Source of the DNA: Sweltsa coloradensis
Lineage: Eukaryota > Arthropoda > Insecta > Plecoptera > Chloroperlidae
Length of the DNA stretch: 64,000 nucleotides
NCBI GenBank assembly: GCA_024449915.1
Contig: JAMZAV010000110.1
Location: 434,001 to 498,000, forward strand
Reading direction: 5' to 3'
Program-made: the position numbers and the translations under genes
Part shown: one piece after another, positions 13,801 through 22,944 of the stretch
Layout: every line of letters begins with the position of its first letter
How positions within the stretch are numbered: position 1 is the first letter of the stretch
The notes under the pieces: model-generated
What the model was told of the DNA's origin: nothing
Databases searched by the model: none
The model's input: only the letters and a program-made list of their open reading frames with translations

Positions 13801-16800
13801 CGTGAGTGGACGCCTCATGGTAGGCGATCCCAGTTTTTAATTAATAAAAGTGTTAATACGACGCTAAATCACTAAAACTAGTGAGATCTAGAAAGATCTA
13901 AGTGTGGTTCGTGTTTGGTATAATCACGTTTTACGCGATCGCGAAGGATTAAGCGGTAATTAACCCGATTATCCAGTTGGTACATTCTGTGTTGGCGACC
14001 ACGTTGTTAGTGCGACGTAGCTAAATAGTTAGCCACGAGGCGTTTGAAACCAGGTATAGATACGATCCTATCTATCTAATCAATGTTTATTGGAGCGGTC
14101 CATCTGCTTCTAACGACGTATTTTGAGTTGAATTACTAGTTGAATCAGTTGAAGAGTGTTCATATCTTTGTGAAACCATTGCCGGGATTCTAAGCCACCA
14201 TTGCCGGGAATTGCAGTACTCCCCACATTGTGTGCAATGTCCGGGACTTTTGCACAACTTACGTACGCTTTCGAGGGAGCATAGATTGCGAGTTTATGAC
14301 TCTGCCACACTTGTAAGTAGAGATGAACTGAGATTAATTCATTTGTGAGATAATTGAACATTTTTGAGAGCAATAGTTTCCGTGAAGCGGATGAGAGAGA
14401 GAGACCTTGTTAGCCGCCATTTTTAGCTACGTCATAAAATTGACCAAGCGACGCCATATTGGGACACGGTGCTCACCACTCACAACGATATCCTTCCGCG
14501 CTCTGGGACAAAAGGGTGAGCATATCGTTAAATGCAGAACTGTTGATTTAATATTGCCGCGAACCCGGGTATTTACTGTGAAGTTTGGATTTCAACTATA
14601 AGCCGAGCTATACTTGAACATTGGTGGGAATAAACCCGACACGTCATTTCGTTGCGACGCGACCTTGAACTGACCGTCTGAACTGAGTTTGATACGACCG
14701 CGGATCGAGAGCTTCCGTGTTACGTACGCGCGACGCGAGGAAAACAAACATCGGCAACCACTATGCATGGTGATCGCTACGCTTCCAGTAACTACACGTG
14801 AAGACTGGAGAACAACTACTCAAACGTCGAACCAAGGACCTTGTAATCATACAGCGAGGGTTCTGATCCCTAGTCGAACTTGAACATCTAAACAATGAGT
14901 ATCTAATCACATGTTATTTAATAGAATATTTTCATAATTCATTCAGGCATTTGTAATGAGCCTAATTAAATAACATGGGGGTATTTAATCATTAGAAATC
15001 ACTGATCAGTGCTAGGAGAACAGGGCATACCATCATTTGTGTGCTATTTGTGTTTTTAACCTTAATATACTTTCTTTCGAAGGTTTATTAATCTGTTATT
15101 TTTATCCAATATATATCCAATATGTTCCCTAATTGACAAATCATCCCATAGTAAATTTAATTTTGCCTGGATAAGGCCTACTCTTCAAGTAGGCAACTTG
15201 ATTCTGTTCAACCTACAATTGATCAACCTTTTTGTTTTAACAGTATTTAACAAAATACTGTAACTTCTATAATTTTGTTGTATTTGCTCTTCTTTTGTTG
15301 AATTTTAATATTTACATTTTTTTCTTCTCTCTGTGTTTCTCCGACTGGAGCTGAGTCGTGGCAAAGTTAAGTCTGTTTCGAGACAAAATAGAACCCCGAG
15401 ATAATAAATGATTCTAATATTGCTTTTCATAATCAAATCCCATAGTGCCTAGTAGTTCGTATCTCTACAAGTTAGCAGCTCTTTTGATAAAACAAACAAA
15501 AAATGTTTTTGTTATAGTATAGAGTTATGGTAACTGTTGGAACAGCATTATACTCAATTGGGGAAAATCCAATCACAAATTTAAATGAATTGTTATTTCC
15601 TTACAAGAAATATAAGTTGAGTGTCTCTTTAAATGCTCTTCTTGGCTTGACTTGACAACCTACTTCTCACTTGCAACTCTTATTAACAGTCTGTGTCTGT
15701 CTTATCAGCAACCGGAAGTGGCATGAACGAGAGCGATATGACTGGCATCATCATCATCACTGTGGTCTGCTGTGCAGTCGGAACATCGATTGTTTGGGTG
15801 GTGATCATCTATCAGACACGGAAACGAGGTCTGGGAGTGAGCTCGCGAGATGTGGGACCGAGATACCCGGGCACGACGTTACTGCCTAGTTTGGAAGTAG
15901 ACTTCAAAGGATCGTTGCCACAACTCTACCTCGACACTAACTCCGAGCACTCAAGTGGGAAGGACAGTGGAACAGGAGACTCTGCGAAACGGAGCAGTAA
16001 TGATCTGCTCTTGGCCAATGATCCTGATCTTAATGTAACAGGTAATTTATATGTTTTGTATGTACAAAAAACTACTAGTAGGTTAACTGTCTAAAAAGTT
16101 TGTTTTAGAGATGGAAAATTCTTTAGGACTTGAATGAAACAAACCACCTTATATCGCTTTTGGAAAATATGCAATTATCATACCGCTAATAAAATAAGAT
16201 GAGAGGCCTACATAATGCAAATATTACCATTACCGTGAGGTAATTTGACTAAAGTGTCTCCCTATGCTCAAGCAGAGCCATGGTTGTTGTGGGCCTCAAA
16301 CCCATTGTTGGTATCTACTATCTAGTGCATGGATTCAGGAGTGATCTTTTAGAAATCACCTGGCTTGAAAGCATTGCACATGACATTTCTTCTTTTTTCC
16401 ATGTAAGATTACTGGGAGTGCAGGGGTCGGGAACCTGCGGCTCCTGCCTGAGTGGGTTTAGCCTGGCTCTATAGCAGGGTTGCCACCAAGAAAAAATAAA
16501 AATCCTGTTTGAGTACATCAAAAATCCTTAGAAATCCTTAAATGAAACATCCAAATCCTTAAAAACCCTTTTAATGCCTAAATGTACCAATTTTGATATG
16601 ATATCGATATATTATAATGTAATTGTTGTAAACAAATTTAAAAACATTAAAAAAATTAAAGAGTACCTAGGCCTATTTTTAATGGTTTGAGGCCAAATAG
16701 GGTATCACTATAAATGAATTTTTAACGATTTTTACGATCTCACAACCGCGTTTTACGACCCGGCACCTCCACCATGATCCAGCCAAGATTAATTTAATTT

Positions 16801-19800
16801 CTACTACCTACCCGGCACCTCCACCAAATTTACTAAATTTGGCATTTTTTGTGTAAATTTTGATATTTATTCATCGAAAATATTCCCACTTATCGATATC
16901 ACATTGAAATATAGATTTTTTGACCATCACAAGTTAAAAACGGCGTAAAACAAAGAACTAAAAAATTTTTTTTAGATTTTTTGTAATTTTTTTTTAATCC
17001 GTAAATTGGAACAAAAATCCGTCGATCCGTTTTGCTCCCTTTAAATCCGTTAAAACGGATAAAATCCGTAAAAACGGCAACCCTGCTCTATAGTTTTGTT
17101 AAGAAAAATAACTAAATTCAAAGTGAACTAAGTCAACCTGCAGCTGTCAACCTGAGTGACGCAAATAAACGTGAAATATCCGAAGAAAATCGTTGTTCGT
17201 ATTAACAGTGATTGGACTGACGAATTCGGTATTATTGATTGTAGAGTGTACCGGTAGTAGTTTTCCACTTTCTGTAAGTTTTCTTCCAATAAAAAAGTAA
17301 CATTGAGAGACATTTTTTGAAGAAACATAGAACAGTTTTCCCATGAAATATTCTAAAATACTATGCTGAACTGCAGAAGAATCCGCAAACTGTGCAGGTT
17401 GAAGGTTCTACCTGTTTGTGCGTACACGTTTTTTAAAGCATTAATGTTTTAACAATCATCTCAGGTATAAAGTTAAAACTGTCCACATACAAACCATATT
17501 TTCAAATTATTGTATCAAAAATTCAACCACTAAATTAACATTGTTTGAACAGCTCATTATACAAAAAAATTATAAAATATTATGTCATACATTATTGTGC
17601 TCTATAAAAATCAAACTTACGTTATATGATGTTATAATTTTTCCAAATATCCTACTATGGCTCCAACTAGCAATTGCTTTCAAATTTTCTATTCAAATTG
17701 GCTCCCAAGACAAAAAAGGTTACCGATCCCGGCTCTACTGGGATGGCATCGGGTATTCGGGTTACCCGAATCCATACTTAGGATTGAATCTTCTTCGTCT
17801 ACATTTTTTTGTGATAGAACATCAATAAACTTAAAGCATGAATTTATATGAAAAACAAGTCATGGTCATGGAAACTAATAGGGATGACATCGGGAAGTAA
17901 AAAACGGAACCGGTTCCAGCACTCAAATTACCCGGGTACCCAGATCCTGTTACGTCACGATGTGTGGAAACGCTGTTTCCTACTAACAAGTTGGTTTGCG
18001 TTTGAAGGTCATACCGAATGACTAGGTTTCCGTCTCTGGAAACTTTTGTAATTATCGTACACAAATAAAGAATAGCGTTGATTACCAAGCAATGATCTTC
18101 AGTTTTCATTACACCAAAGATTAGTTTACCAATTACACTGTACAAGCAGTGTAACTCGTCGTACGTAGGCCACAGAAAGCAGGGGAAAACACGCATCGCA
18201 TGTGGGAAAGTCTCTCACTAATATCACCCGCGCTGAAGCTCTCGTCGCAAGATAAGCCTGGGAAAGAAAGAAGATAAGCCCATGAATAACCATCCTATGT
18301 GTCGTGATTACGAATTTTGTGAATCGGTTGAAACAAGATCGCATCGCAAATTCTTCTTCTACACTGACCATCTTTGTTCCACACAGCCGGTCAGCTGTCA
18401 GCAGCTGTGAGTTGGTTAGATCCAAGTTGGATCGTACGCGCACCTAGTTTGCGCAGGCAATGCCACGGCATTGCTCGAGATATATCGCCGCATCTATCTC
18501 TCTTGCACTCACTCGTAGGCATGGGCACGAGCTTAGGGCACCAATGTCTGGGCGGCCGGACGGGCAGAAGACAGACGGACGGAAGCACGTGATAGCTTAC
18601 ACCGCGCTCTGTCGTCGACTCCAGTTACTCTTCAGGCAGCACGCTGGCTCCGCGGGAATAACAGCATCGACGTAGCGCGTAAAATAAACCGGTGAATTAG
18701 CCTAAAAACGGTCGCGAAAAATACCCCAATCTTAAAATCGGCTCCCGAGTAATTTCTAGAACCGGGTACCCGATGTCATCCCTAGAAACTAAATCAATTT
18801 GTAAGTGAAATGGAACAACTGTTGGGTTGTTTCCATGACCACGACTTCTTCATTTGTATAAATATTCAATCTTTACCTTTTTGATCTCTTATAGTATATC
18901 CTGTGTCTTTGTTTGCCCTTCAGTTTAATTTAATTTGTTTCATAGTTGTCGAGTGTTATTTAGGCTTTAGAGATGGCGTTAGTTAAACTTTGACGGATTT
19001 GGGGGAATCCATATTTTACTACCAATTTCATCCCTCCACTGATTACTATTAGAATACCAACTGGTAACAAAAGTGTTGAAACATTCTTCTTTTCATATGC
19101 CCACAATCGGTCTACTCGGCAATCATGTGTTGTCGTGTTATCCAGTAGAGACAGGATTCCCTTAGTGCAACCTGGCATCACGTCAAGTTCAACCCAAGAT
19201 GGTGTCAATTCTGTTCTTCTGATTTGACAGTTACGCTCTTGCAGACTTAACTTTTAGCCAAGAGATTCATAATTGCATGTTTGTACTATTGTTATTCCGA
19301 TAAACCAGTTGTTGGGGATTATCGATTATTACTGCTTTATTAACCAAACATTAATGGAATTGAAATCCATTATCAGTTGGCACCCAAAAAAAACAAACAG
19401 GGAAGGAACTCCGGGGGGGAGGGTGGGAATATGGAAAAGAGGAAATATGTGGCAAACCCTTTACCGGGTAACTAGGCAGAAAATAGAAATGACGTATTTT
19501 TCGCTTAGAACACCATTTATCGCTTTAATTCGCAAAAATTAAATTACTTTTGAACCCATCCAAATCCTATGGTAGGCCTGTCAGTATTTTGTATAAAATT
19601 TATGACTAAGGCTATTCGACCGCGTTTTTCTATTTTCCAAAATACGCTACCGAGTCAAAATATAGTGAATGGCTTTGAAACCTGTCTATTTTAGAAAATA
19701 AAAATGATTTTTTTTCCAAAATTTTTCTGATCCGGTACACAGCCAATATCGCCACCCCAAAATAATTTCAAACTTCAATTCGCCAAGGCACACCATTCAA

Positions 19801-21721
19801 CGTAGGGTGTTGTGCTTTTGTGACATTAATTTTCAACTGGTTTTCTAGAGACTGACTGAGAGAAAAAAGTTTTTTTTTATACAATTGTCTTTCCTGCAAA
19901 TTTTTTTGTTTGGCGGTATTTCGTACCGATTTGTACCGCCAACCAAAAAATTCGCAGGAATGACAATTGTTTAAAAAAATATTTTTTCTCTCAGTCAGCC
20001 TCTAGAAAACCAGTTGAAAATGAATGTCACAAAAGCACAACACCCTACGTTGAATGGTGTGCCGTGGCGAATTGAAGTTTGAAATTATTTTGAGGTGGCG
20101 ATATTGACCGTGTACCGGATCAGAAAAAATTGAAAATAATAGTTTTGATTTTCTAAAATAGCAATGTTTCAAAGCCATTCACAATACTTTGACTTGGTAG
20201 CATATTTTGAAAAATAGAAAAATGCGGTCGAATAGCCTTAACTGTAGGGCTGTGCGAACCGGTTCGAAAATCGAACCGAACTCGAACCTCCCGCCATTCG
20301 GAAATAAAAATTCAAATGTTGGTCACACTGGTTTAAACTGACAACTTTCGAGAGTAAATTCGATATTTCGATATATATCGCATGCCGAAACGCCAATGCC
20401 AAGCCGACGGCATTATTATGTACTAGACTGAGCCTATTTCATTTTACGTCTTCAATGAATGATATGACGTAAATTGTATGCTTTTGTTTAATAAACGTGT
20501 CGCGTAATATATAATAACCTAAAATGAAGCGTCGCAAATGTATTGAAACGACAAGCCTTCGCAGTTATTTCGTAAATCTGGCTGCCGAAGACGTGGAAGA
20601 TGACAATTTGTAAGAAATTGAAGCTCAGTCCACTGAGTCCAGCTGACGGCATCTAGGCTTAGCCTAGGCCTACTTTTGATGAGTTTAATCCGTTTATAAG
20701 AGAATCTATCCCTTTTCCTAGTATGCGTAGCCCTACGACTTCTAGTGAACCAGATAAGGATCACACTCTAGGCCTAGCCAGGCCTGCCTAGGCCTAGGCC
20801 TATTATCGCATCGAGTGAAGACAAACAAGATCCTAGGCCTAGGCCCTAGGCCTAGCCCTGCGACTAATGCGTAGTGGTGCGTAGGCCTACAATGCGTGGC
20901 AGCTCTAGGCATCCGTATGGGCCTAGGCCTTGTTTTGATGGGTTTAATCCGTTTTTAATAGAATCTATCCCATACCTAGCCTAGGCCTAGTATGCGTAGC
21001 CCTACGACTTCTAGGGAACCAGATAAGGATCACACCTAGGCCTAGGCCTATTATCGCATCGAGTGAAGACAAACAAGATCCTAGGCCCTAGGCCTAGGCT
21101 AGGCCTATGCGTAGTGGTGCGTAGGCCTAGGCCCTACAATGCGTGGCAGCTCTAGGCATCCGTATGGGCCTAGGCCTTGTAGGGGCTAGGTCCTTCTTAC
21201 AACGTTCAGGATGAGGAACCTCAACCTGATCTAGGCCTAGGCCTACATTATAGGCCTCGCCTAGGCCTAGGCCTATTAAACCATTTTTCATGAAATGGCA
21301 ACAAAAATCATCTTTTTTAAGGTTCGGTTCGAGGTTCGAGTTCGAGATTTTTCGTAAGGTTCGGTTCGAGGTTCGGTTCGAAAAAAAAATCAAGGTTCGC
21401 ACAGCCCTACTTAACTGTTCGCATTGCGAATATTTGTTTAAAACATCGTCTCTACTAATGAAAAATATGTCACATCTAAATGTTGTTTCAGGCGGCAGCA
21501 ATGAAAGTCTGGAGTTGTCTGCAGTGCCCATGTTATCAGATGAGGTGTTGGAATGTGGCCGACGGACCGACCACGAACGGTGTTGTGGTAAGCCGGATGT
21601 AGGAGCGCTGAGCCAGCGTTGGTCTTCTCCCCACTATGCTCCAGTTGCACATCTCAGCAAAGTATCTTCTTATCACAGCCTACAGCCGACGCAAAGTGTA
21701 GCCAGTGATTCTCCTTATTAG
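1513..21721 (+). CDS. LRIG: LRIG-type leucine-rich repeat and immunoglobulin-like transmembrane protein (3' eight exons; 5' end outside window)
   Basis: Eight exons join in frame: 1513-1800, 1881-2168, 2310-2698, 4792-5106, 6262-6543, 12666-12941, 15709-16041, 21492-21721, giving 799 residues plus a TAG stop. All junctions are GT-AG; the LRR exons are joined in phase 2 and all later ones in phase 1. Domain order is LRRs, LRR C-cap, three C2-type Ig domains, a transmembrane helix and a serine-rich tail, which is exactly the LRIG order. Diagnostic stretches include AWQKDGG.DFPAAR in Ig2, TERHFF.A..QLLIIVD in Ig3 and VVCC.VGTS.VWVVIIY in the membrane segment. In vertebrates LRIG proteins sit at the cell surface and modulate receptor tyrosine kinase and BMP signalling. 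Signal peptide, N-cap and the first LRRs must lie upstream of position 1. Introns 5, 6 and 7 are expanded by transposons. Confidence 0.95.
1881..2168 (+). CDS. LRIG: LRIG exon: four LRRs
   Basis: The acceptor is TGCTTTTTAG and the donor GTAAGTG. Length is again exactly 288 bp and phase 2, with four more 24-residue LRRs. The 80-bp intron before it is the shortest in the gene. Confidence 0.93.
2310..2698 (+). CDS. LRIG: LRIG exon: last LRRs and LRR C-terminal cap
   Basis: It opens with the last LRRs (ELNGNHISW..., then two FLGL-type repeats) and ends with the cysteine-rich C-cap: [12 protein letters not shown], then a cysteine after VNAV and the TC near the exon end. Donor is GTAAGT at 2699. 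The exon leaves in phase 1, switching the gene from LRR-type phase 2 introns to Ig-type phase 1 introns. Confidence 0.93.
2699..3083. other. LRIG intron segment before the first fold-back element
   Basis: This non-coding intron sequence contains a poly-C run (about 2840-2856) and the 5S-like segment listed separately. I see no exon in it. Confidence 0.6.
2862..2935 (+). repeat. 5S rRNA-derived fragment (5S pseudogene or SINE3-like head)
   Basis: The stretch with CGAAGTTAAGCAGCCTTCGG, followed by GTAGTCATGGGTAGAGTGGG and GTGGCCGC, parallels the internal control region of animal 5S rRNA (A-box, intermediate element and C-box in the right order and spacing). The 5' third of a 5S gene is replaced by a C-rich run, and no complementary 5'/3' stem can be formed, so this is not a functional 5S gene. 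It may be a pseudogene or the head of a 5S-derived SINE. Confidence 0.65.
3084..3901. mobile_element. Fold-back DNA element with 8-bp target duplication AAACCCAC
   Basis: The ends GGTAATTATGCCG and its complement are flanked by AAACCCAC at 3076-3083 and 3902-3909. The two arms (about 300 bp each) pair over most of their length, including a central palindrome GCTGCGTACGCAGC present on both sides and repeats of ACGTCGCTATTTTAA in inverted orientation. There is no transposase. The 8-bp TSD would fit hAT, Merlin or P-type machinery; the GG-start ends are not typical hAT. A shorter relative is at 60865-61099. Confidence 0.85.
3910..4791. other. LRIG intron, AT-rich, no gene seen
   Basis: This is AT-rich intron sequence up to the Ig1 acceptor (CTTTTTTTCAG at 4791). 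I see no exon, RNA gene or repeat with recognisable ends here. Confidence 0.6.
4792..5106 (+). CDS. LRIG: LRIG exon: Ig-like domain 1
   Basis: One C2-set Ig domain: first cysteine in VTLQCKA, tryptophan in FQWKRD, and the [11 protein letters not shown] motif with the second cysteine. The exon is flanked by phase 1 introns, as usual for Ig exons. Its start DDFP and the stretch KGANV match the LRIG Ig1 opening. Confidence 0.93.
5431..6119 (+). repeat. Unidentified ~0.7 kb interspersed repeat, copy 1
   Basis: It starts AGCGAGCGTTTCCATTTG and ends CAACTGAGCGTTTCCTAG; both ends share GAGCGTTTCC in the same orientation. The interior has a T/G-rich run, then CGAACGGAGGCTCGGATCGA, a hydrophilic frame and, near the 3' end, a 61-residue frame starting [12 protein letters not shown] at 5923. 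Other copies are 7242-8066 (+), 30241-31190 (-) and 48604-49291 (-). No clear TSD or long terminal inverted repeat was found, so the class is unknown. Confidence 0.8.
6262..6543 (+). CDS. LRIG: LRIG exon: Ig-like domain 2
   Basis: Ig2 runs [13 protein letters not shown] ... [20 protein letters not shown] ... VYSCTAQN ... ASLTVI, matching the most conserved Ig of LRIG proteins. Donor is GTGAGC at 6544; phase 1 on both sides. Confidence 0.94.
6544..7241. other. Start of the 6.1 kb LRIG intron
   Basis: It begins with a GTACCTCCC low-complexity stretch (about 6558-6595) and contains the minus-strand coiled-coil-like frame listed separately. No LRIG exon is seen. Confidence 0.5.
6856..7175 (-). 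pseudogene. Frameshifted minus-strand ORF of unknown origin, charged and coiled-coil-like
   Basis: An ATG at 7175-7173 opens a very acidic, leucine-rich frame ([12 protein letters not shown]...). It hits a stop near 7045 and continues in another frame as [16 protein letters not shown], then a possible zinc-knuckle-like CKACGAW and further charged heptad-like sequence. It lies in an LRIG intron on the opposite strand. It looks like the N-terminus of a retroelement-borne or captured protein broken by one frameshift. I do not recognise the family. Confidence 0.4.
7242..8066 (+). repeat. Unidentified ~0.7 kb interspersed repeat, copy 2 (with internal duplication)
   Basis: Same family as 5431-6119, but the segment from GTTCGAAC.GAGG to the GATCCGATAAGTAGTG stretch occurs twice (about 7345-7600 and 7660-7890), joined by a linker GGAGCTTTTTTGGCTCATG. 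The 3' end (CAACTGAGCG..TTCCTAG) is intact. Copy 3 shares the doubled arrangement. Confidence 0.8.
8343..9653. mobile_element. TTAA-flanked DNA element with long imperfect inverted arms
   Basis: The ends AGGAGGAC and GTCCTCCT are bordered by TTAA at 8339-8342 and 9654-9657. Inner arms also pair: CGTCTACTAG...CATACTGGCCTAGCCACT near 8650-8700 is found inverted at about 9500-9550. No transposase is recognised in the ~1.3 kb. TTAA target sites are typical of piggyBac and Kolobok. The copy was later hit by the short retroposon at 8445-8614. Confidence 0.75.
8445..8614 (+). mobile_element. Short retroposon (SINE-like) with 15-bp target duplication
   Basis: A 15-bp direct repeat, TCGGCATGGTACCTG, flanks the insert at 8430-8444 and 8615-8629. 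The 170-bp body ends in GACGTTAAGCAAA followed by a short (ATCCA)n tail, as in tailed SINE/LINE 3' ends. It interrupts the left arm of the TTAA element, so it is younger. Confidence 0.8.
9658..10173. other. LRIG intron, AT-rich, no gene seen
   Basis: AT-rich sequence with a short (AATA)n stretch around 9945-9965 and nothing else recognisable. Confidence 0.5.
10174..12055. mobile_element. hAT-type element, TAGG(A/G)CTGTGCGAG ends, TSD TTGTTTTC
   Basis: The termini TAGGACTGTGCGAG (10174) and CTCGCACAGCCCTA (to 12055) are flanked by perfect TTGTTTTC at 10166-10173 and 12056-12063. Subterminal sequence is a run of GAGCC/GGCTC words on both sides. A duplicated block (CACTAGCGCGACCTAGCCAA with GAGTCATGGAGTGAACT) occurs at about 11030-11075 and 11229-11275. 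No intact transposase is seen. It carries a fragment of another hAT family (10293-10690). Confidence 0.88.
10293..10690 (+). mobile_element. 5' fragment of the TAGGGATG(A/T)CATCGGG hAT family
   Basis: Starts TAGGGATGTCATCGGGTACC and stays similar for about 400 bp to the reverse complement of the complete copy at 17879-18784. No matching right end follows, so this is a truncated insertion inside the 10174-12055 element. Confidence 0.7.
12064..12665. other. LRIG intron, AT-rich, no gene seen
   Basis: A/T-rich sequence with TAA/AAT microsatellite-like stretches up to the Ig3 acceptor (TTTTATTATAG at 12665). No gene is seen. Confidence 0.5.
12666..12941 (+). CDS. LRIG: LRIG exon: Ig-like domain 3
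   Basis: Ig3 runs [18 protein letters not shown] ... [20 protein letters not shown] ... [30 protein letters not shown]. The cysteines, tryptophan and DGGTYEC motif are intact. Donor is GTAGGC at 12942, phase 1. Reading into the intron would stop within a few dozen codons. Confidence 0.94.
12942..15708. other. LRIG intron with possible LTR-like segment
   Basis: The 2.8 kb intron has a GC-richer part (about 13690-14880) unlike its surroundings. Near 13990 the words GTTGGCGACCACG resemble the primer-binding/leader region that follows many Gypsy-type LTRs, but I find no paired LTR or gag/pol frame. A small inverted repeat (CATGTTATTTAAT ... ATTAAATAACATG) lies at about 14910-14985. No gene is seen. 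Confidence 0.4.
15709..16041 (+). CDS. LRIG: LRIG exon: transmembrane helix and juxtamembrane tail
   Basis: The acceptor is CTTATCAG. After a short stalk ([11 protein letters not shown]) comes the helix [20 protein letters not shown] and a stop-transfer TRKR. The cytoplasmic part contains [16 protein letters not shown], a conserved-looking serine-rich motif. Donor is GTAATT at 16042, phase 1. Confidence 0.93.
16042..16474. other. LRIG intron, no gene seen
   Basis: Unremarkable intron sequence between the donor and the first of four transposons in this intron. Confidence 0.5.
16475..17085. mobile_element. hAT-type MITE, CAGGGTTGCC ends, TSD CTCTATAG
   Basis: The ends CAGGGTTGCC and GGCAACCCTG are flanked by perfect CTCTATAG at 16467-16474 and 17086-17093. 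The 611-bp body is rich in AAATCCTTAA/AAATCCGT words near both ends. It is non-coding. Confidence 0.9.
17094..17878. other. LRIG intron, no gene seen
   Basis: At about 17739-17775 the words GGGATGGCATCGGGTATTCG resemble the terminus of the hAT family inserted next door, without a partner end. Otherwise featureless. Confidence 0.4.
17879..18784. mobile_element. hAT-type element, TAGGGATGACATCGGG ends, TSD GAAACTAA
   Basis: The termini TAGGGATGACATCGGG and CCCGATGTCATCCCTA are bounded by perfect GAAACTAA at 17871-17878 and 18785-18792. Inner ends carry GGTACCCGG/CCGGGTACC words. On the minus strand a short frame ([13 protein letters not shown]...) in the right half may be the start of a lost transposase. 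Length is 906 bp, so the copy is internally deleted. Confidence 0.92.
18793..19608. other. LRIG intron, no gene seen
   Basis: Intron sequence between two transposons with no exon or repeat structure that I can support. Confidence 0.5.
19609..20238. mobile_element. TA-flanked near-perfect palindrome (MITE), copy 1
   Basis: The ends AGGCTATTCGACCGCGTTTTT and complement are flanked by TA (19607-19608, 20239-20240). The two ~310-bp halves are near-perfect inverted repeats meeting at a GGCGGTATTTCGTACCG core around 19915-19940. There is no coding capacity. The TA target suggests mobilisation by a Tc1/mariner-type transposase. The second copy is 23679-24305. Confidence 0.9.
20245..21409. mobile_element. 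hAT-type element, TAGGGCTGTGCGAACC ends, TSD CTTAACTG
   Basis: Identical 16-bp ends are flanked by perfect CTTAACTG at 20237-20244 and 21410-21417. Subterminal GGTTCGA words repeat on both sides. At 20524 a short plus-strand frame ([16 protein letters not shown]) may be the transposase N-terminus. It landed exactly on the right edge of the palindrome at 19609-20238, so it is younger. Its interior holds the duplicated CCTAGG-rich block listed next. Confidence 0.92.
20640..21190 (+). repeat. Imperfect tandem duplication (~270 bp) with variable CCTAGG hexamer runs
   Basis: The order GTTTAATCCGTTT, AGAATCTATCCC, AGTATGCGTAGCCCTACGAC, CCAGATAAGGATCACAC, CATCGAGTGAAGACAAACAA, GCGTAGTGGTGCGTAGGCCT and CAGCTCTAGGCATCCGTATG occurs twice (about 20670-20935 and 20935-21180). 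The two units differ mainly in how many CTAGGC/CCTAGG hexamers sit at four or five fixed positions. Confidence 0.8.
21492..21721 (+). CDS. LRIG: LRIG last exon: cytoplasmic C-terminus and stop
   Basis: The acceptor is TTGTTTCAG. It encodes 76 residues ending SVASDSPY and TAG at 21719-21721. The tail is much shorter than in vertebrate LRIG1-3. No clear AATAAA signal was seen before the next transposon at 21986, so the 3' end of the transcript is not defined. Confidence 0.88.
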
Positions 21722-22944
21722 TTCCTTCCTCGTTGGCTCGGGGACAGTGTTTAGTGAAGTGGACGGAAATATAGCTTCCATTTAATTATGTGTAAGCTGT
21801 AAACCTGTTAACTCAGTATCGCTAATGTGAAAATAGAATATTTATTAATTTGTTCTCGTGTGGGTTAGACAGTGGTCAGCTAGTATTTGCTGATGTGATG
21901 AAAATCAATTGTATGGTTCCTATTATACCTCATAAGTAACAGAATGTTGTGTGTGTTCAAATGAATTGCGTAACTTGATATAGGTTAGGCCTGTGCAAAT
22001 ATTCAAAATTCAAATAATATTCAAGAATATTTATTTGTATTCGAATATGTACTAACTATTCAAAATATTATTTTGATTTCTACTTTCGCTTTTTTGTTGA
22101 TGTTTGGATTGTAGGCCCAATTTGTAAAAAAATTCAGCCTAAATCACACCCTAACAGTCCATACCGCTCCTACAGTGAGATCATGTAACTTTTTCTAGAT
22201 ATTGATCGACAACGCTGTCAATCAATCGTTTGCCTGAACGATTGAAAGCTATACGGGTGGTCATAAGCTTTCGGTCGCTAGAAGTCTCGATCGTTCACTA
22301 GTATTGTTAAACACTTCCGACGCACGTTAAAAGAATATTGAAAAAATCATTCAAATACAGTAAGCTGTGGCTGTATATTGTACAAAGAAACTTAAAATTC
22401 AGTAGGCTGTGTTGAAATTGACATACGAGTAAGATGTGACGTAAGTAAAGATATAGTAATCCCTCGGTATACCAAACTCGGATTAAAAGAATTCTATGGT
22501 AATGCCAACTAGAAAGACAGTCCCAGCCTCATAAATAGGGCATTCCATGTTAAATGAAACAGATATTACAAACTTCGCGTATTACGTAATTCGAACAAAA
22601 TTGTTACCCCTGGATGGCATTAGTACAGAATGTTTGTTGTTTAATACGAACTAATTTTTTTTTTTAAACTTACGCGGTTATGTTTAAACTCAGTACGCTC
22701 AGCTCGGGGAGTATCTAGTTTTTCGTCTGTCGAGCGTACTTCGTAGTAGGCAGCAGAGCCGGCCGGCTTATTGTCAACTGGAATGTGGTTTCCCCATTCC
22801 ATTCCCCCTCCCGCCGCAGGCCACCCAGGCGACACAGGAAGTACTTGCAATGGCTGGTCAGACTGCAGACACCAGTCACTTACGCATCGTTGTGAAACCA
22901 GTTTTGTGCGACGGCGAAGTGATTGTTTCAGTAAAGTGTTTATA

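Noticed and set aside
13260..13990. Possible solo Gypsy-type LTR (TGTGACGG start, TTGGCGACCACG after it)
   Set aside because: No matching second LTR, target duplication or polymerase frame could be found; only noted under the intron.
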